This document shows, in pieces, positions 45,001 to 54,096 of a stretch of DNA of 61,373 nt. The notes beneath the pieces were generated by a model that worked only from the letters and a program-made list of their open reading frames with translations, was not told the DNA's origin and did not search any database. Position numbers and translations under genes: made by a program. Positions within the stretch are counted from its first letter, which is position 1; every line of letters starts with the position of its first letter. Source of the stretch: SIG603 sp964369415 (GTDB lineage Bacteria; Bacillota; Clostridia; Oscillospirales; Acutalibacteraceae); NCBI GenBank assembly GCA_964369415.1, contig CAYJFP010000012.1:1-61373 (forward strand). Reading direction: 5' to 3'.

Positions 45001-46289
45001 GGTATAGTTATATTGTCATCAAGTGTCAATGCCCCGTCAATATATATAGAAGTAACGCTAGCGTCGGCAAGAGCCGCCTCAAGCTCAGCTTGTGTGTTTA
45101 CATATGCTATAAACTGAGAGGTTTCGCCTTTGTTTACAAGAGTTCCACTTCCGCTGAATGTAGCATAGTTATTAATTAAATTAAAGTTTTGGACACTGCC
45201 GTAATTTGTGAAAGTTCCATTGTTTAAAAGGAAATTATTATTTTCAATAGTAGCACCATTATCGTTAAAAAAGATGCCTTGGGTATTAAACTTACCGTAG
45301 TTGTTAATAGTACTGCTGGGATTATTTGTAACCGACGTGCTACTGCTAATGCTAAGTTCGCCGGTACTGTCGATATTAATTTCATTGTTGTTAATTAACG
45401 AGCTGTTTTCAAGCAAAAGTGTACCAATTATTTCAATAGAACCATTGTTTATAATCGTTTTAGTACTATCCGTTAGTGTAAACGTCACGTTTTGATCTAC
45501 AAATACTATTTTGTCGTTTTCTATAGTTATATCGTTTGCAATAGTAAGGTCTGACCTTATACTTACAACCGTAGTAAATTCATCCCTGAGTGCCCCGAAA
45601 AAACTCTCCTCGTCGTCAACTTCAGATATAAAAGCTGAAAACTCACCACTATTAGTAACAGTACTGTTGGTATTTGTAAACACACCGTAGTTAGAAATGT
45701 TGGCTTTGTAATCTAGTGTAGCGCCGTTTATGTTATTAAATGTGGCAAGTCCACCATTGAAAAATGCGGCGTTCTCTTTGTGATAGAAATTAGCAATACT
45801 ACCGTTGTTCTCAAATGTGCCAAAGTTTTGAAAAGCGCTTTCAGTATTGTTGTTGAAAGTTTTACTGTTTGTAGCACCCGTACTCATATTTGTAAAAGTA
45901 CCGTTGTTGTCAAAACTAGAAGTATTATTAAAAATTACTCCATCAATATTGGCATTTTCAAATGTACCATTGTTGGTAAACACATCATTGTTTGTAAACG
46001 ATCCATGGTTTACAAATGTACCGTTGTTTTCCACCGGAGCACGAAGCAAAAGGATTTTAGTGCTTGTAACTGTAACACCTTTTCTTATTGTCATCTTTTC
46101 GCTACCACTCTCTATAATATCTCCTGTTATTTGTATATTCGTAACAGAAGTATTATCTAGTGCATCTCGTAGACCTTCAATCGTCGTAACCTCTGTCGGT
46201 CCTTCCCCTGCAAATGTCCCCATAGAGAACAGTGTCATCACCATGCTTACGGCTAAAAACATTATTAGCTTGCTTGTAATTTTTTTCAT
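42048..46289 (-). CDS. Giant repeat-containing sortase-anchored surface protein
   Basis: This 1,413-residue protein has a signal peptide (about 1-27) and then roughly seven repeats of 100-140 residues. Each has an opening helix-like segment (xExxLxxALxxxxxT), a beta-strand ladder (TIPxGKxLxI) and Asn/Gly-rich turns (FTNNGxxxNNG), so a right-handed beta-solenoid is likely. After residue 1000 come an InlB-type B repeat (YKVSFDYTG to LYPGWNF) and a helical Glu-rich segment. A module ending SSFSPFIALA and an InlB-like tail precede a Pro/Thr spacer, APQTG, a membrane span and KKLTNK. AAGGGG precedes the ATG. The DNA is very AT-rich with short periodic repeats encoding NNGT. Adhesin or glycan-binding role is inference. 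Confidence 0.8.
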   Translation of the reverse strand: MKKITSKLIMFLAVSMVMTLFSMGTFAGEGPTEVTTIEGLRDALDNTSVTNIQITGDIIESGSEKMTIRKGVTVTSTKILLLRAPVENNGTFVNHGSFTNNDVFTNNGTFENANIDGVIFNNTSSFDNNGTFTNMSTGATNSKTFNNNTESAFQNFGTFENNGSIANFYHKENAAFFNGGLATFNNINGATLDYKANISNYGVFTNTNSTVTNSGEFSAFISEVDDEESFFGALRDEFTTVVSIRSDLTIANDITIENDKIVFVDQNVTFTLTDSTKTIINNGSIEIIGTLLLENSSLINNNEINIDSTGELSISSSTSVTNNPSSTINNYGKFNTQGIFFNDNGATIENNNFLLNNGTFTNYGSVQNFNLINNYATFSGSGTLVNKGETSQFIAYVNTQAELEAALADASVTSIYIDGALTLDDNITIPKGKNVVIEKNMSLEIKHGYRFTVFGSVVNHGVIINDNAYINNHGTISGNGTIIGGVSTSYVGTEEDLKNAILYQPVTIMIENNLVISEDVTIPAGKELVSEDHTLTINENVTFTNNGSIFFDYGTIMKGIINNGFFINNGEISSEKFNNNVNANLMNEPGATFVNKGTLNNYSMISNNGTIENADKATIINDGEQSGIDNHSVVTNNGTITNQNGAHVHTNVDTEEKLVAALKDGFSSRVIVQGSISLTTSVDIPTGVILSVPFNCSLEITDSFTITNNGEINVFGGSITNNGAIDNNSLIEFNGTYSGNGEVNNAAGAEFIAAVDTENKLKDALAETAFTEVVLATKVTLNSYTVVSGTKILTIPEGMMLTINDRFLIETKAMVVNNGSFINNGIVSNSGIFVNNSTVINQDDAIFVTYVYNEKALIATLNDDFTQEIYISSDITLTADAKVEDSKSLYIIGGFELTIDEGVTFTNWGDIEIGSTLNNYGYVVNGSKINMEKGLVFNYDGASIVNNENAKIYGNAITLYGGDVTNFGTIDSELRFNSTSARIASSTEMSNIGAIALTYKVSFDYTGAQNPEFEGTNYLYTAVVMNGNIKDAAPALTAKDHVFSDWYLDKEFTNKWDIESEVTEAITLYPGWNFYPDESQEFDKEVENLPKVDETKDLTKEEAEKTLVEIEKALEELENMTEEERSYVSKESIDKLETLITDLTYKVQGTLKISDIDLDITATGKMPLDLMGNPMPVELSITEILDSNSLVNEFKDRLTGNAETVFAFDVKLTVNGQELNLTSDLEVTFDASSKVGETILLAHKKADGTWEYFERLVPANGKVTVNISSFSPFIALANVQASYYTTVAPTTNGTVTVDKLSAKSGETVTVTVVPNNGYRIDTMTIMNGIVPVGTTNTQNGYTFIMPSGDVQINLTFIELSVPVTPTPAPTTAPTEKPEAPQTGDYDNFLPIVIVSLVALTGIVLVLRKKLTNK

Positions 46290-46338
46290 AACAATACCCC
46301 TTCACACTATAAAATCTCATAAGCTTATATATGTTTCT

Positions 46339-46367
46339 ATTTTATCATTTTACTTTTCAAATTACAA
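46339..46367 (-). promoter_or_regulatory. Promoter of the giant surface protein gene
   Basis: On the minus strand TTGTAA (46362-46367), 17 bp and TAAAAT (46339-46344) lie about 50 bp before the start codon. The remainder of the 333-bp gap to the GH10 gene holds only the GH10 terminator. Confidence 0.5.
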
Positions 46368-46538
46368 TGTTTTTTTATCTCTTTTTTATGTTCCTTAAAT
46401 TTAATACTCAATTCATACTAATTAATTATTCTTTTATCAAAACAATCAGTTGCATATTTTCTGGAAAAATTCAGTGTGAAAGAGCATTTTCTTTACACTG
46501 CAAAAAATACAAAAATTTGATAAGTTTATATAAAAAAG

Positions 46539-46562
46539 GACAGCTCGGAACAATGAACTGTC
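46539..46562 (-). terminator. Terminator of the GH10 gene
   Basis: GACAGCTC (46539-46546) pairs with GAACTGTC (46555-46562) with one mismatch; T-runs follow on both strands (CCTTTTTT on minus). Confidence 0.65.
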
Positions 46563-46622
46563 TCTTTTTTCGGGGTTAAGTCATGACACATTTGGATATC
46601 ATCATCTAATTCATGTGAATAA

Positions 46623-47606
46623 CTATACTTTTTCCAGCAATTTTTTATAGATTGGTTTTGTATTTTGATTTGAATCAAACAATAGTGGAAAATTTTTTCT
46701 ATTTTTAACTGGAAAATTATTAAGCCATGTAACGTCATCGCTAACACCCCAAAAAGTTACACAATCAATAATTTCACTGTATTCTTTAAATATTTCAAAA
46801 ATACCAAGGTAAAACCTTTCTTGCTTTTCAATCATTTCATTAGTCGGAACTATCAAATCAGTTCTTTTATCCTCAAATTCATACACTGAAACATCAAGTT
46901 CTGTTATGCTTAATTTTACACCAAGTTTGCTATATTCAAAAAATGCTTTTTTAATTTCCTCAATAGTCGGGCTAAAAATATTCCAATGCGCTTGTAAGCC
47001 AATACCATCTATCGGAATGTCCTTAGTTTTGAGTGATTTTATTAACTTACAGATTTTTTCACACTTATCCCTGTTACTTTCATTATAGTCATTATAATAA
47101 AGCATAGCATTTGGGAAATGATTTCGTGCACATAAAAATGCTTTTTCTATAAAATCATCTCCGATAATTTCCGTCCAATTCGACTGCCTTAAGTAGTTAC
47201 CATATTTATCATCAATAGCCTCATTTACTACATCCCAAGCGTAGCAAGCATCTTTAACGTGCTTTGAAATGGCTCTCATATGATTATCCATTCTCTTAAT
47301 CATTTCTTCCCTAGAGACAAAGCTGCCATTTTCTTTAAAATACCAATCAGGTGTTTGATTGTGCCATACTAAAGTGTGTCCTCTGAGTTTTTTATTGTTT
47401 TCTTTTGCAAAATCTAGTATCTTATCTGCTTTAGTAAAATCGTATACACCTAAACTTGGGCTAACGCTTTCAAATTTCATTTCATTTTCTGCTGTCAACA
47501 CATTAAATTGTGGAACAATAATCTCTTTGTGGCTTTTAATGGTTCTTTCATTTACAGCTACACCAACATTAAAATATTCATTAAATTTCTCATAAAGTGA
47601 CATCAT
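46623..47606 (-). CDS. Endo-1,4-beta-xylanase, glycoside hydrolase family 10
   Basis: This 327-residue GH10 barrel has ENEMKFE, RGHTLVWHNQ, the acid/base Glu129 in DVVNEA and the nucleophile Glu236 in ITELDVS; all are intact. There is no signal peptide or carbohydrate-binding module, so it is a cytoplasmic single-domain enzyme, probably cutting short imported xylo-oligosaccharides. The ATG at 47606 is used because AAAGGAGA lies 10 bp before it; the GTG three codons earlier is too near that site. It is monocistronic, with its own terminator. No xylosidase or xylose genes lie nearby. Confidence 0.92.
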   Translation of the reverse strand: MMSLYEKFNEYFNVGVAVNERTIKSHKEIIVPQFNVLTAENEMKFESVSPSLGVYDFTKADKILDFAKENNKKLRGHTLVWHNQTPDWYFKENGSFVSREEMIKRMDNHMRAISKHVKDACYAWDVVNEAIDDKYGNYLRQSNWTEIIGDDFIEKAFLCARNHFPNAMLYYNDYNESNRDKCEKICKLIKSLKTKDIPIDGIGLQAHWNIFSPTIEEIKKAFFEYSKLGVKLSITELDVSVYEFEDKRTDLIVPTNEMIEKQERFYLGIFEIFKEYSEIIDCVTFWGVSDDVTWLNNFPVKNRKNFPLLFDSNQNTKPIYKKLLEKV

Positions 47607-47789
47607 AAAGAACACTCTCCTTTTTTATTTACATATTAACAGACCTAGTAGGAATTTTTCAATCCATTTCATAATTAAGTGCAATTTTGGGTATAAATGC
47701 TTTAAATTTAGGCATAAATAGTTCTCAAACTTAAAAAGATGACGAAAGAACTCAAAGCTAGCAAAAAAGGTTATTTTTTCAGAAAACAC

Positions 47790-47990
47790 CTATCTTTCTA
47801 GATTGACTCTTAATACCGTTTTTGTGTTATATTTAATTTGTATATTTGCTGCTAATTTTCCTCTTCTTAGCTTTTCAAATCTTGCATCTTCTATTTCGCT
47901 ATAATATCCATCAAACTCGTCCCAATCTTTCTCTTCTTTATCACCAGTTTTTCTCTTTTTAATTAAAGCTATATATAATACGGTTAGTGC
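47790..47990 (-). pseudogene. C-terminal remnant of a membrane protein gene cut by IS3 sequence
   Basis: On the minus strand an open frame of about 65 codons ends at TAG (47790-47792) and has no start codon or ribosome site. It reads as the end of a membrane span (VALTVLYIALI), a KKRK stop-transfer and a charged cytoplasmic tail (EEKDWDEFDGYYSEIEDARF). Upstream it runs directly into IS3-derived sequence, so the 5' part of the gene seems to have been lost by insertion and later deletion. I do not recognise the parent family. The adjoining stretch 47607-47789 holds nothing I can identify. Confidence 0.5.
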
Positions 47991-48562
47991 TACAAAAATC
48001 GTTGAAGTTTTAAAGTCTGTGGGCTGTTCAGCTAAAGCCCCTCTTAAGGAGAAGCTTTACTCACTAGAGAAAATCAAAGATGACTTTAGTGTTACAATTT
48101 TATGTGATGCGATGAATGTAGGCATTTTATAATCACATCTTGAGAAATAAAAAAGACGATACTTGGTATCGAAAACGCAGAAATGAACTCAGCATACTTA
48201 CCAAGCAAATCTATGGTGCTAAAAAAATATTTGCAATTCTTAAGGAGCAAAGAGTTAAAGTTAGTGAAAAATACGCAAGAGGAGTTATGGAAGAACTCGG
48301 ATTACAAAGTATTCGTACTACATCAAAAAAAGATTTCTTAAAACTGAACTCTAAAAAGCGACCTGATTTATTAAAACAACAATTCGCACCTACACGACCA
48401 AATGCAGTATGGGTTAGCGATACCACCTGCTTTAAAATCAAGGGAATTTGGTACTATATTTGTGCAGTACTTGATTTATATTCGAGAAAAAATATTGCAT
48501 ATAAAATAAGTCCTAAGCATAGTGCAAATTTGATATTTAAAACAAGTAAAAATTTTGCATAA
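47991..48562 (+). mobile_element. Degenerate IS3-family (OrfB) transposase remnant
   Basis: The plus strand encodes the start of an IS3-type OrfB (TKIVEVLKSVGCSAKAPLKE), which breaks at about 48,124: GTAGGC continues as ATTTTAT where GRGTFYNH is expected, an 8-base loss. The second frame gives YNHILRNKK, the HTH-like QIYGAKKIF, and the first catalytic Asp in WVSDTTC. It stops at KTSKNFA after the YSRKNIAYKIS segment, so the second Asp and the Glu of the DDE triad are missing. No OrfA or inverted repeats are visible. The remnant cannot transpose. A partial frame from 48,140 to 48,562 remains open but is not a gene. Confidence 0.75.
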
Positions 48563-48640
48563 AAGTAAATAAAATATAGTAGAAAATTGAACAAGCTCGC
48601 TTTATAATTTAACTAGTAAATTTGTAAAGGAGCATTTTTG

Positions 48641-51253
48641 ATGAAAAAAATTTCTGTAATCTCTTCGACTCATTGGGACAGAGAATGGTACCGTGACTTT
48701 CAATCATTTCGTTTTCATTTGGTAAATGTAATCTCAGAAGTTCTTGATGTTTTGGAAAAAGATAGTACATACACCGCCTTTATTTTAGACGGACAAACCG
48801 CAATTATTGAAGATTATCTTGAGGCAATGCCACATGATAGAGAAAAAATCCGACAACTCCTTGATGATAAAAGGCTGATTGCAGGACCATTTTACACCAT
48901 GCCAGATGAAAATTTAGCCAGTGGTGAAACCTTAATCAAAAACTTACAATACGGAAAAACTTATCTTAAAGACCTTGCAAATGCACCTACTTGGAAAGTA
49001 GGCTATGTTTGCGACATGTTTGGTCACATAGCCCAGTTTCCACAAATACTAAATGGTTTTGGAATTAAAAACGCCGTTCTCGGACGTGGAACTAACAGCC
49101 ATGAAACCGAAGCTTTCTTTAACTGGAAGAGTCCTGATGGCTCAAAAGTCACTACATTTAAACTTCCTGAAGAAGGCGGATATGCTACTTTTTGGCACGA
49201 AGTACTCAATCCTTACACTGGCTACGGAGACGTGCTAAATGAGAGCACCTTAAATCTTGCGGTACAACATGTTGAAAACGAAAAATTAAGAACTAACCTT
49301 CCTTTTGTAATCTTGACTTGTGGAAGCGACCACGAAAAAATTCAACATTGCATTCCTAAAATGATGAAGGCATTAGGAGAACACTTTGAATGCGAAACCT
49401 CGATTTGTGGGATTGAAGAGCTTTTTGAAGAAATTCGTGAATATGAAATCCCAACGGTAAAAGGAGAACTACAAAAAACCGCAAAGAAAAAGACTATTCA
49501 CCATGTATTAATTCCAAGTTCACTTTCGAGTAGAATTGATATAAAAAAAGCAAACGATAAGTCTCAAAGCTTACTTGAAAAAAATGTCGGGGCGACATCT
49601 GCACTTGCTAAAATGTATAAAATCAGCATGCCTGAAGCTCTTATCGAAAAAGCATATAAATACTTGATTTTAAACAACACTCATGACTCTATTTGTGGTT
49701 GTTCACTAGCTACAGTGCATAAAGACATGCTTTATAGAAACCGTCAAATCGACAGTATCGCAAAAGGATATTCCGGTCGAGTCTTCGCAAAACTTGTAGA
49801 CGGTGATGCCCTTCCCACTAGACCTGAAATGACACTTAGCATTTTTAATCCACTGCCTTATGAAACAAAATCACTACAAAAAATTACGCTAAATTTCCCT
49901 CTTAACTACCCATACACTCAAAACGAACAAATTCCAGATGAATCAGTAAACAGCTTTAGAATTTTTGGCACGAACGGTGAAATCCCATATCACATCGTCG
50001 ACATAGTAAAAAATCAAACTTGCTATAGAAATGATATAATTTATCCCGAACCAGGCGATGCCTACACGATACTTGCCGTGATAGATTTGCCAGCGATGGG
50101 AATGGCTGAATTATATGTCAAGCCGTCCGAAACACCTGTTAGATATCTAGAAACCATGCGCACAGGCGCTATTCAAATTGAAAACGAAGCTTTAACTTTA
50201 TCCGTGACTCCATGTGGTACAGTCACTTTACTAGACAAGAAACATGGCAAGTGCTATGAAAATCTGATAAATTTCACCCACGAAAGTGAAACTGGTGACG
50301 GCTGGTATCATAGAAAAGCTATAGGCTCCGGAGAAACCCATGCATGCTTTGAAAGTGCATCTGTAATCTATGATGGTCCTACAATTTCAGGAATTCACTT
50401 AGAGCATAGTTTAAGTGTCCCTAAAGAAATGATTTACGGGAGAAGAAAAGTTAATGTAAGTCCTGTAAAAGAAAAAATACTAATCGAAACCGAGCTTATT
50501 TTGACAAAATATACCGACAGCCTTGATGTAGCAGTGACACTTCATAACACCGCCAAAGACAGTCAGATAAATTTTTCTATTCCATGTGAAAGCAAGGAAT
50601 ATTTTGCAGAAACTTCTTTTGCATTTGTAAAAAGAAAATCGGGTATCGACACTGCTACACACGATTGGCATGAGGTAGAGAAAATCGGCAAAAACTTTGC
50701 GGGCGTTATTTATTCTGAAAATGAACTTGCACTAATTACTGGTGGTGGACTTCACGAGTGCAGCGTAAATCCTCATACAAAAAGAATGGAAGTCACTCTC
50801 ATGAGAAGCTTTGCAAAAGTTCACGGCACAACAGGAGAAGAAGACGGGCAACTTTTGGGCACTCACCACTACAAAATGAGAATAACTCCAGCAAAAGGCA
50901 AGAGTAACGGACAATTAGTAAGAGAAAAAGAGATACTGCAAACTTCATTAATCTACGATACATTTGCGGCGGTAAATCAAAATTCATGTATGAATCCGAT
51001 GGGCATTACGGTCAAAAGCGAAAACATTGTAGCAAGCATAGTTAAAAGCAGTGGCAAAAACATAATCGTACGACTTGTTAATTACTCTGATAAGACAGAA
51101 TGCGCTTTAGTCGAATCTGTTTGTGATCTAGAATCCGCACTACATGTGAATTTAGATGACAGTTTTATTGAAAACTTATCGGTTTTAAACAATAGTGTTT
51201 CTGTAAATTTAAATCCTCATGAAATTTATACTATCGCAATTAAGCACATTTAA
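48641..51253 (+). CDS. Alpha-mannosidase, glycoside hydrolase family 38
   Basis: This 870-residue enzyme has the N-terminal GH38 metal-site motif STHWDREWY, the nucleophile Asp in GYVCDMFGH (about residue 129), a zinc-histidine helix bundle segment NNTHDSICGCS near 350, and the large C-terminal beta-domains. GH38 enzymes remove alpha-linked mannose, as from N-glycans or mannosyl-glycerate. There is no signal peptide, so it is cytoplasmic. AAAGGAG precedes the ATG at 48641. It lies 194 bp upstream of a sugar importer on the same strand, which may supply its substrate. GH38 is a common Firmicutes partner of LplB-type importers. Confidence 0.93.
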   Translation: MKKISVISSTHWDREWYRDFQSFRFHLVNVISEVLDVLEKDSTYTAFILDGQTAIIEDYLEAMPHDREKIRQLLDDKRLIAGPFYTMPDENLASGETLIKNLQYGKTYLKDLANAPTWKVGYVCDMFGHIAQFPQILNGFGIKNAVLGRGTNSHETEAFFNWKSPDGSKVTTFKLPEEGGYATFWHEVLNPYTGYGDVLNESTLNLAVQHVENEKLRTNLPFVILTCGSDHEKIQHCIPKMMKALGEHFECETSICGIEELFEEIREYEIPTVKGELQKTAKKKTIHHVLIPSSLSSRIDIKKANDKSQSLLEKNVGATSALAKMYKISMPEALIEKAYKYLILNNTHDSICGCSLATVHKDMLYRNRQIDSIAKGYSGRVFAKLVDGDALPTRPEMTLSIFNPLPYETKSLQKITLNFPLNYPYTQNEQIPDESVNSFRIFGTNGEIPYHIVDIVKNQTCYRNDIIYPEPGDAYTILAVIDLPAMGMAELYVKPSETPVRYLETMRTGAIQIENEALTLSVTPCGTVTLLDKKHGKCYENLINFTHESETGDGWYHRKAIGSGETHACFESASVIYDGPTISGIHLEHSLSVPKEMIYGRRKVNVSPVKEKILIETELILTKYTDSLDVAVTLHNTAKDSQINFSIPCESKEYFAETSFAFVKRKSGIDTATHDWHEVEKIGKNFAGVIYSENELALITGGGLHECSVNPHTKRMEVTLMRSFAKVHGTTGEEDGQLLGTHHYKMRITPAKGKSNGQLVREKEILQTSLIYDTFAAVNQNSCMNPMGITVKSENIVASIVKSSGKNIIVRLVNYSDKTECALVESVCDLESALHVNLDDSFIENLSVLNNSVSVNLNPHEIYTIAIKHI

Positions 51254-51383
51254 TCTTTAAAATTTATTAAGTTCATTAATCAACTTAATTTTACTTATCG
51301 TTTTATCGTTTTTTTATAAACAAGAAGTAAAAATAGTTCAATAATGTAAATATTTTACAATAGATTATCCTAAAACCTAATGA

Positions 51384-51389
51384 TATAAT
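51384..51389 (+). promoter_or_regulatory. -10 box of the second LplB-type importer operon
   Basis: TATAAT lies 58 bp before the binding-protein start. No recognisable -35 lies 16-18 bp upstream, as expected for a promoter that depends on an activator such as the AraC-type response regulator at the operon end. Confidence 0.4.
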
Positions 51390-51447
51390 ATATTCATGTT
51401 AGACAAAATCAAATTCAATATTCAATTAAAAGAATGGGGAGATAAAA

Positions 51448-53106
51448 ATGAAAAAAACAAAACGAATTTTAACATTTATTATGGCCAGTTGTATCTTACT
51501 CACGACAGCTTCCTGCGCAGCCCCAGCTAGTACTAACGACTCTTCAGGTAGCGGTAACTCTGACATGTCATCAGAAGAGAGCTCAACCGCAAGCGGTGAA
51601 CCACTTAGCACCGAAGAAATACTCGCTCCTTTCGAAGAGACCGTCACACTAACTTCTGTAAAAGTTACGAATTCTGCCGAATCGTTCGGAGCTGGACAAT
51701 CAATCGAAGACAATATTTTACTTGATAAAATATACGAAGACTTAAACATTAAAGTTGAGTACGACTGGGTTGTCGACGTTACACAGCGTGAAACAAAAGA
51801 ATCCGCAATGATAGCCGGTGGAACAGCCCCCGACTTTTTCCACATCGCCGATGCCGCTTTAGCAAGAAGCATAATGGAAGACGGAATTTCAATGGATATA
51901 ACAGATGTATACAATATGTACGCTTCTGAAAATCTAAAAGCCGCCGATGAATCTTTCCCTGAAGCATTTAATTCGACTTTTATAGACGGAAGAATGATGG
52001 GTATTTCAGAGCTCGGTTTCGGAGTTATCAATGAGGCTCAACTGATTTGGCTTAGAAAAGACTGGCTTGAAGCTAGTGGAAAAGACATCCCTAAAACTAT
52101 GGATGAATTAATTGAACTTGCAAGAGTGTTTATGGAGCAAAATCCAGGTACATATGGTATTGCAGTAGACCGTACAATGACAAATATTTGGAACCATAGC
52201 TTGATTCCTTTCATGAACGCCTATGGTGCGTATTCAAAAATTTGGATTGAAAAAGATGGACAATTAGAGTACAGCTCGATTCAGCCCGAAATGAAAGAAG
52301 CGCTAGAATTTATCCAAGGCCTATATGCAGAAGGCATAATCGACCAAGAATTTTCAGTTAAAGACACAAACGCAGTTGGCGAAGACGTTGCCGCAAGCAA
52401 AGTCGGTATCGTAGGCGGAGTTAACTGGATTGGTTGGGATTCCTTAGGAAAAACAGTTGCACTTGACCCTAACGCTTCATGGATTCCGATAGAAGTTCCT
52501 ATGGTAGATGAAGACGTTAAACTTCAATCAAATTGGCCAGTCGCTGGTTACTTCATGGTTAATGCCAACTGCGAGCACCCAGAAGCTGTTATAAAAATAC
52601 TTAGTTGGTATGTTGAAAACGATGCAATGGGAACCTTTGCCACACCTGAATTTGTAGAAATGGGCAATCTTTTTGCCGCCGCACCTATATTCCAAACATC
52701 ACCCGCCAAACTACTTAATACTATGGACAATGTTACCGCCGCTTTTGAAGCTAGAGACCCAAGTACTTTACCAGCTAACAACATGAATGTTTACAACGCA
52801 TTTGTCGCATGGTATGACGAGCAAGACCCATCTGGTTATGGTTTTGCAATGCAACAAGGCCCTGATGGAGCCTTCCCGATAATTAGAGAATACATAGATA
52901 ATGAGCAAATCATGCTAACAGGCATCACAGGTGTTGACCCTGCCGATTACGCCTTAATAAAATCAACTCTTCAAACTTTGGAAGACGACTATTTCACTAG
53001 AATTATTATGGGCGAATCAATAGACTCTTTCGACCAATTTGTCGAGGATTGGAAAGCTTTGGGTGGAGAAACCTCTACTGCAAGCGTAAACGAAGTGTAT
53101 AACTAA
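51448..53106 (+). CDS. Extracellular solute-binding lipoprotein, LplA type
   Basis: This 552-residue protein has a lipoprotein signal peptide with the lipobox TASC (Cys23) and a Ser/Thr/Glu-rich tether. Its large family 1 binding domain is related to the 580-residue protein at 21-23 kb (shared IQPEMKEALE, WLRKDWL, ALGGET near the end). GGGGAG precedes the ATG. It captures a sugar for the permeases downstream. Its position beside GH38 and a YesM/YesN-type system suggests a mannose-containing glycan, which is inference. Confidence 0.88.
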   Translation: MKKTKRILTFIMASCILLTTASCAAPASTNDSSGSGNSDMSSEESSTASGEPLSTEEILAPFEETVTLTSVKVTNSAESFGAGQSIEDNILLDKIYEDLNIKVEYDWVVDVTQRETKESAMIAGGTAPDFFHIADAALARSIMEDGISMDITDVYNMYASENLKAADESFPEAFNSTFIDGRMMGISELGFGVINEAQLIWLRKDWLEASGKDIPKTMDELIELARVFMEQNPGTYGIAVDRTMTNIWNHSLIPFMNAYGAYSKIWIEKDGQLEYSSIQPEMKEALEFIQGLYAEGIIDQEFSVKDTNAVGEDVAASKVGIVGGVNWIGWDSLGKTVALDPNASWIPIEVPMVDEDVKLQSNWPVAGYFMVNANCEHPEAVIKILSWYVENDAMGTFATPEFVEMGNLFAAAPIFQTSPAKLLNTMDNVTAAFEARDPSTLPANNMNVYNAFVAWYDEQDPSGYGFAMQQGPDGAFPIIREYIDNEQIMLTGITGVDPADYALIKSTLQTLEDDYFTRIIMGESIDSFDQFVEDWKALGGETSTASVNEVYN

Positions 53107-53121
53107 TTAACACATATGAAG

Positions 53122-53154
53122 TAGGCATTATTATACAAATTATAATAATGCCTA
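53122..53154 (+). terminator. Attenuating hairpin between binding protein and permease
   Basis: A 14-bp perfect stem, TAGGCATTATTATA (53122-53135) with TATAATAATGCCTA (53141-53154), has a 5-nt loop and is followed by TTTTAA. It probably stops part of the transcription after the binding-protein gene. Confidence 0.65.
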
Positions 53155-53176
53155 TTTTAAAGAAGGGAATGTTGTT

Positions 53177-54088
53177 ATGAAAACCAGCAGGCTTAGTAGC
53201 AGATTTAAAACTAACCTACCTTTATACTTAATGCTAATTCCAGGATTAATTTTCGTCACATTGTTTGTTTATACGCCACTTGCTGGCTCATTTATGGCAT
53301 TTCAGCAATACAGCGTCACAAAAGGTTATTTCGAGTCCCCATTTGTAGGTTTGCAAAATTTTGAAATGGTCATGCGTATGCCAGGTTTCTGGGATGTAAT
53401 TAGAAACACCGTGGTAATTTCCTTATTTAAAATAATCGGAAATATTGTCGTGCCAGTTACATTTGCACTTCTTTTAAACGAACTATTAGTAACCAAACTA
53501 AAGCGTGTATTTCAAACTTTCATATACCTTCCCTACTTTATTTCTTGGGTAATTTTAAGCGGAATTATCATGGACATGCTCTCGCCGTCGACAGGCGTTA
53601 TAAATAATTTACTCGGAATGATAGGAATAGACCCAATATTTTTCCTCGGAGACAAGACATGGTTTCCTGTTACTATAGTATTTTCTGATATATGGAAGAA
53701 CTTTGGTTTTGGAACGGTTATTTATCTTGCCGCACTAACTGGAATTGACTCAGGATTATACGAAGCTTCTATGATAGATGGTGCAAACCGTTGGAAGCAA
53801 ACATGGCATATAACCATTCCAGGAATAGTGCCGACTATAATTTTAATGACAGTTTTAGGCTTTGGTGATATTTTAAACGCAGGATTTGACCAAGTTTACA
53901 ATTTGCTTAGCCCATCTGTATACGAAACAGGCGACATCATAGACACCTTTGTCTACCGCCTTGGTATAGAACAAAGACAATATTCGCTATCTGCCGCTGT
54001 AGGATTAATGAAATCTGTCATTTCATTCTTATTCATTTCAGTAGGATATAAACTTGCCGACAAATTGGCCGACTATAGGATTTTTTAG
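53177..54088 (+). CDS. Sugar ABC transporter permease, LplB type
   Basis: This 303-residue permease has six membrane spans, the EAA loop YEASMIDGANRWKQTW and the LplB segment AGFDQVYNLLSPSVYETGDIID. It is a paralogue of the LplB-like protein at 20.2-21.1 kb. GAAGGGAATG precedes the ATG. It is followed after 8 bp by the partner permease. Confidence 0.9.
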   Translation: MKTSRLSSRFKTNLPLYLMLIPGLIFVTLFVYTPLAGSFMAFQQYSVTKGYFESPFVGLQNFEMVMRMPGFWDVIRNTVVISLFKIIGNIVVPVTFALLLNELLVTKLKRVFQTFIYLPYFISWVILSGIIMDMLSPSTGVINNLLGMIGIDPIFFLGDKTWFPVTIVFSDIWKNFGFGTVIYLAALTGIDSGLYEASMIDGANRWKQTWHITIPGIVPTIILMTVLGFGDILNAGFDQVYNLLSPSVYETGDIIDTFVYRLGIEQRQYSLSAAVGLMKSVISFLFISVGYKLADKLADYRIF

Positions 54089-54096
54089 GTGATAAT

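Noticed and set aside
42300..46100. Dense short AT-rich repeats as a possible CRISPR or tandem satellite.
   Set aside because: The repeats are in-frame codons for NNG/TNNG turns of the surface protein; there is no repeat-spacer regularity.
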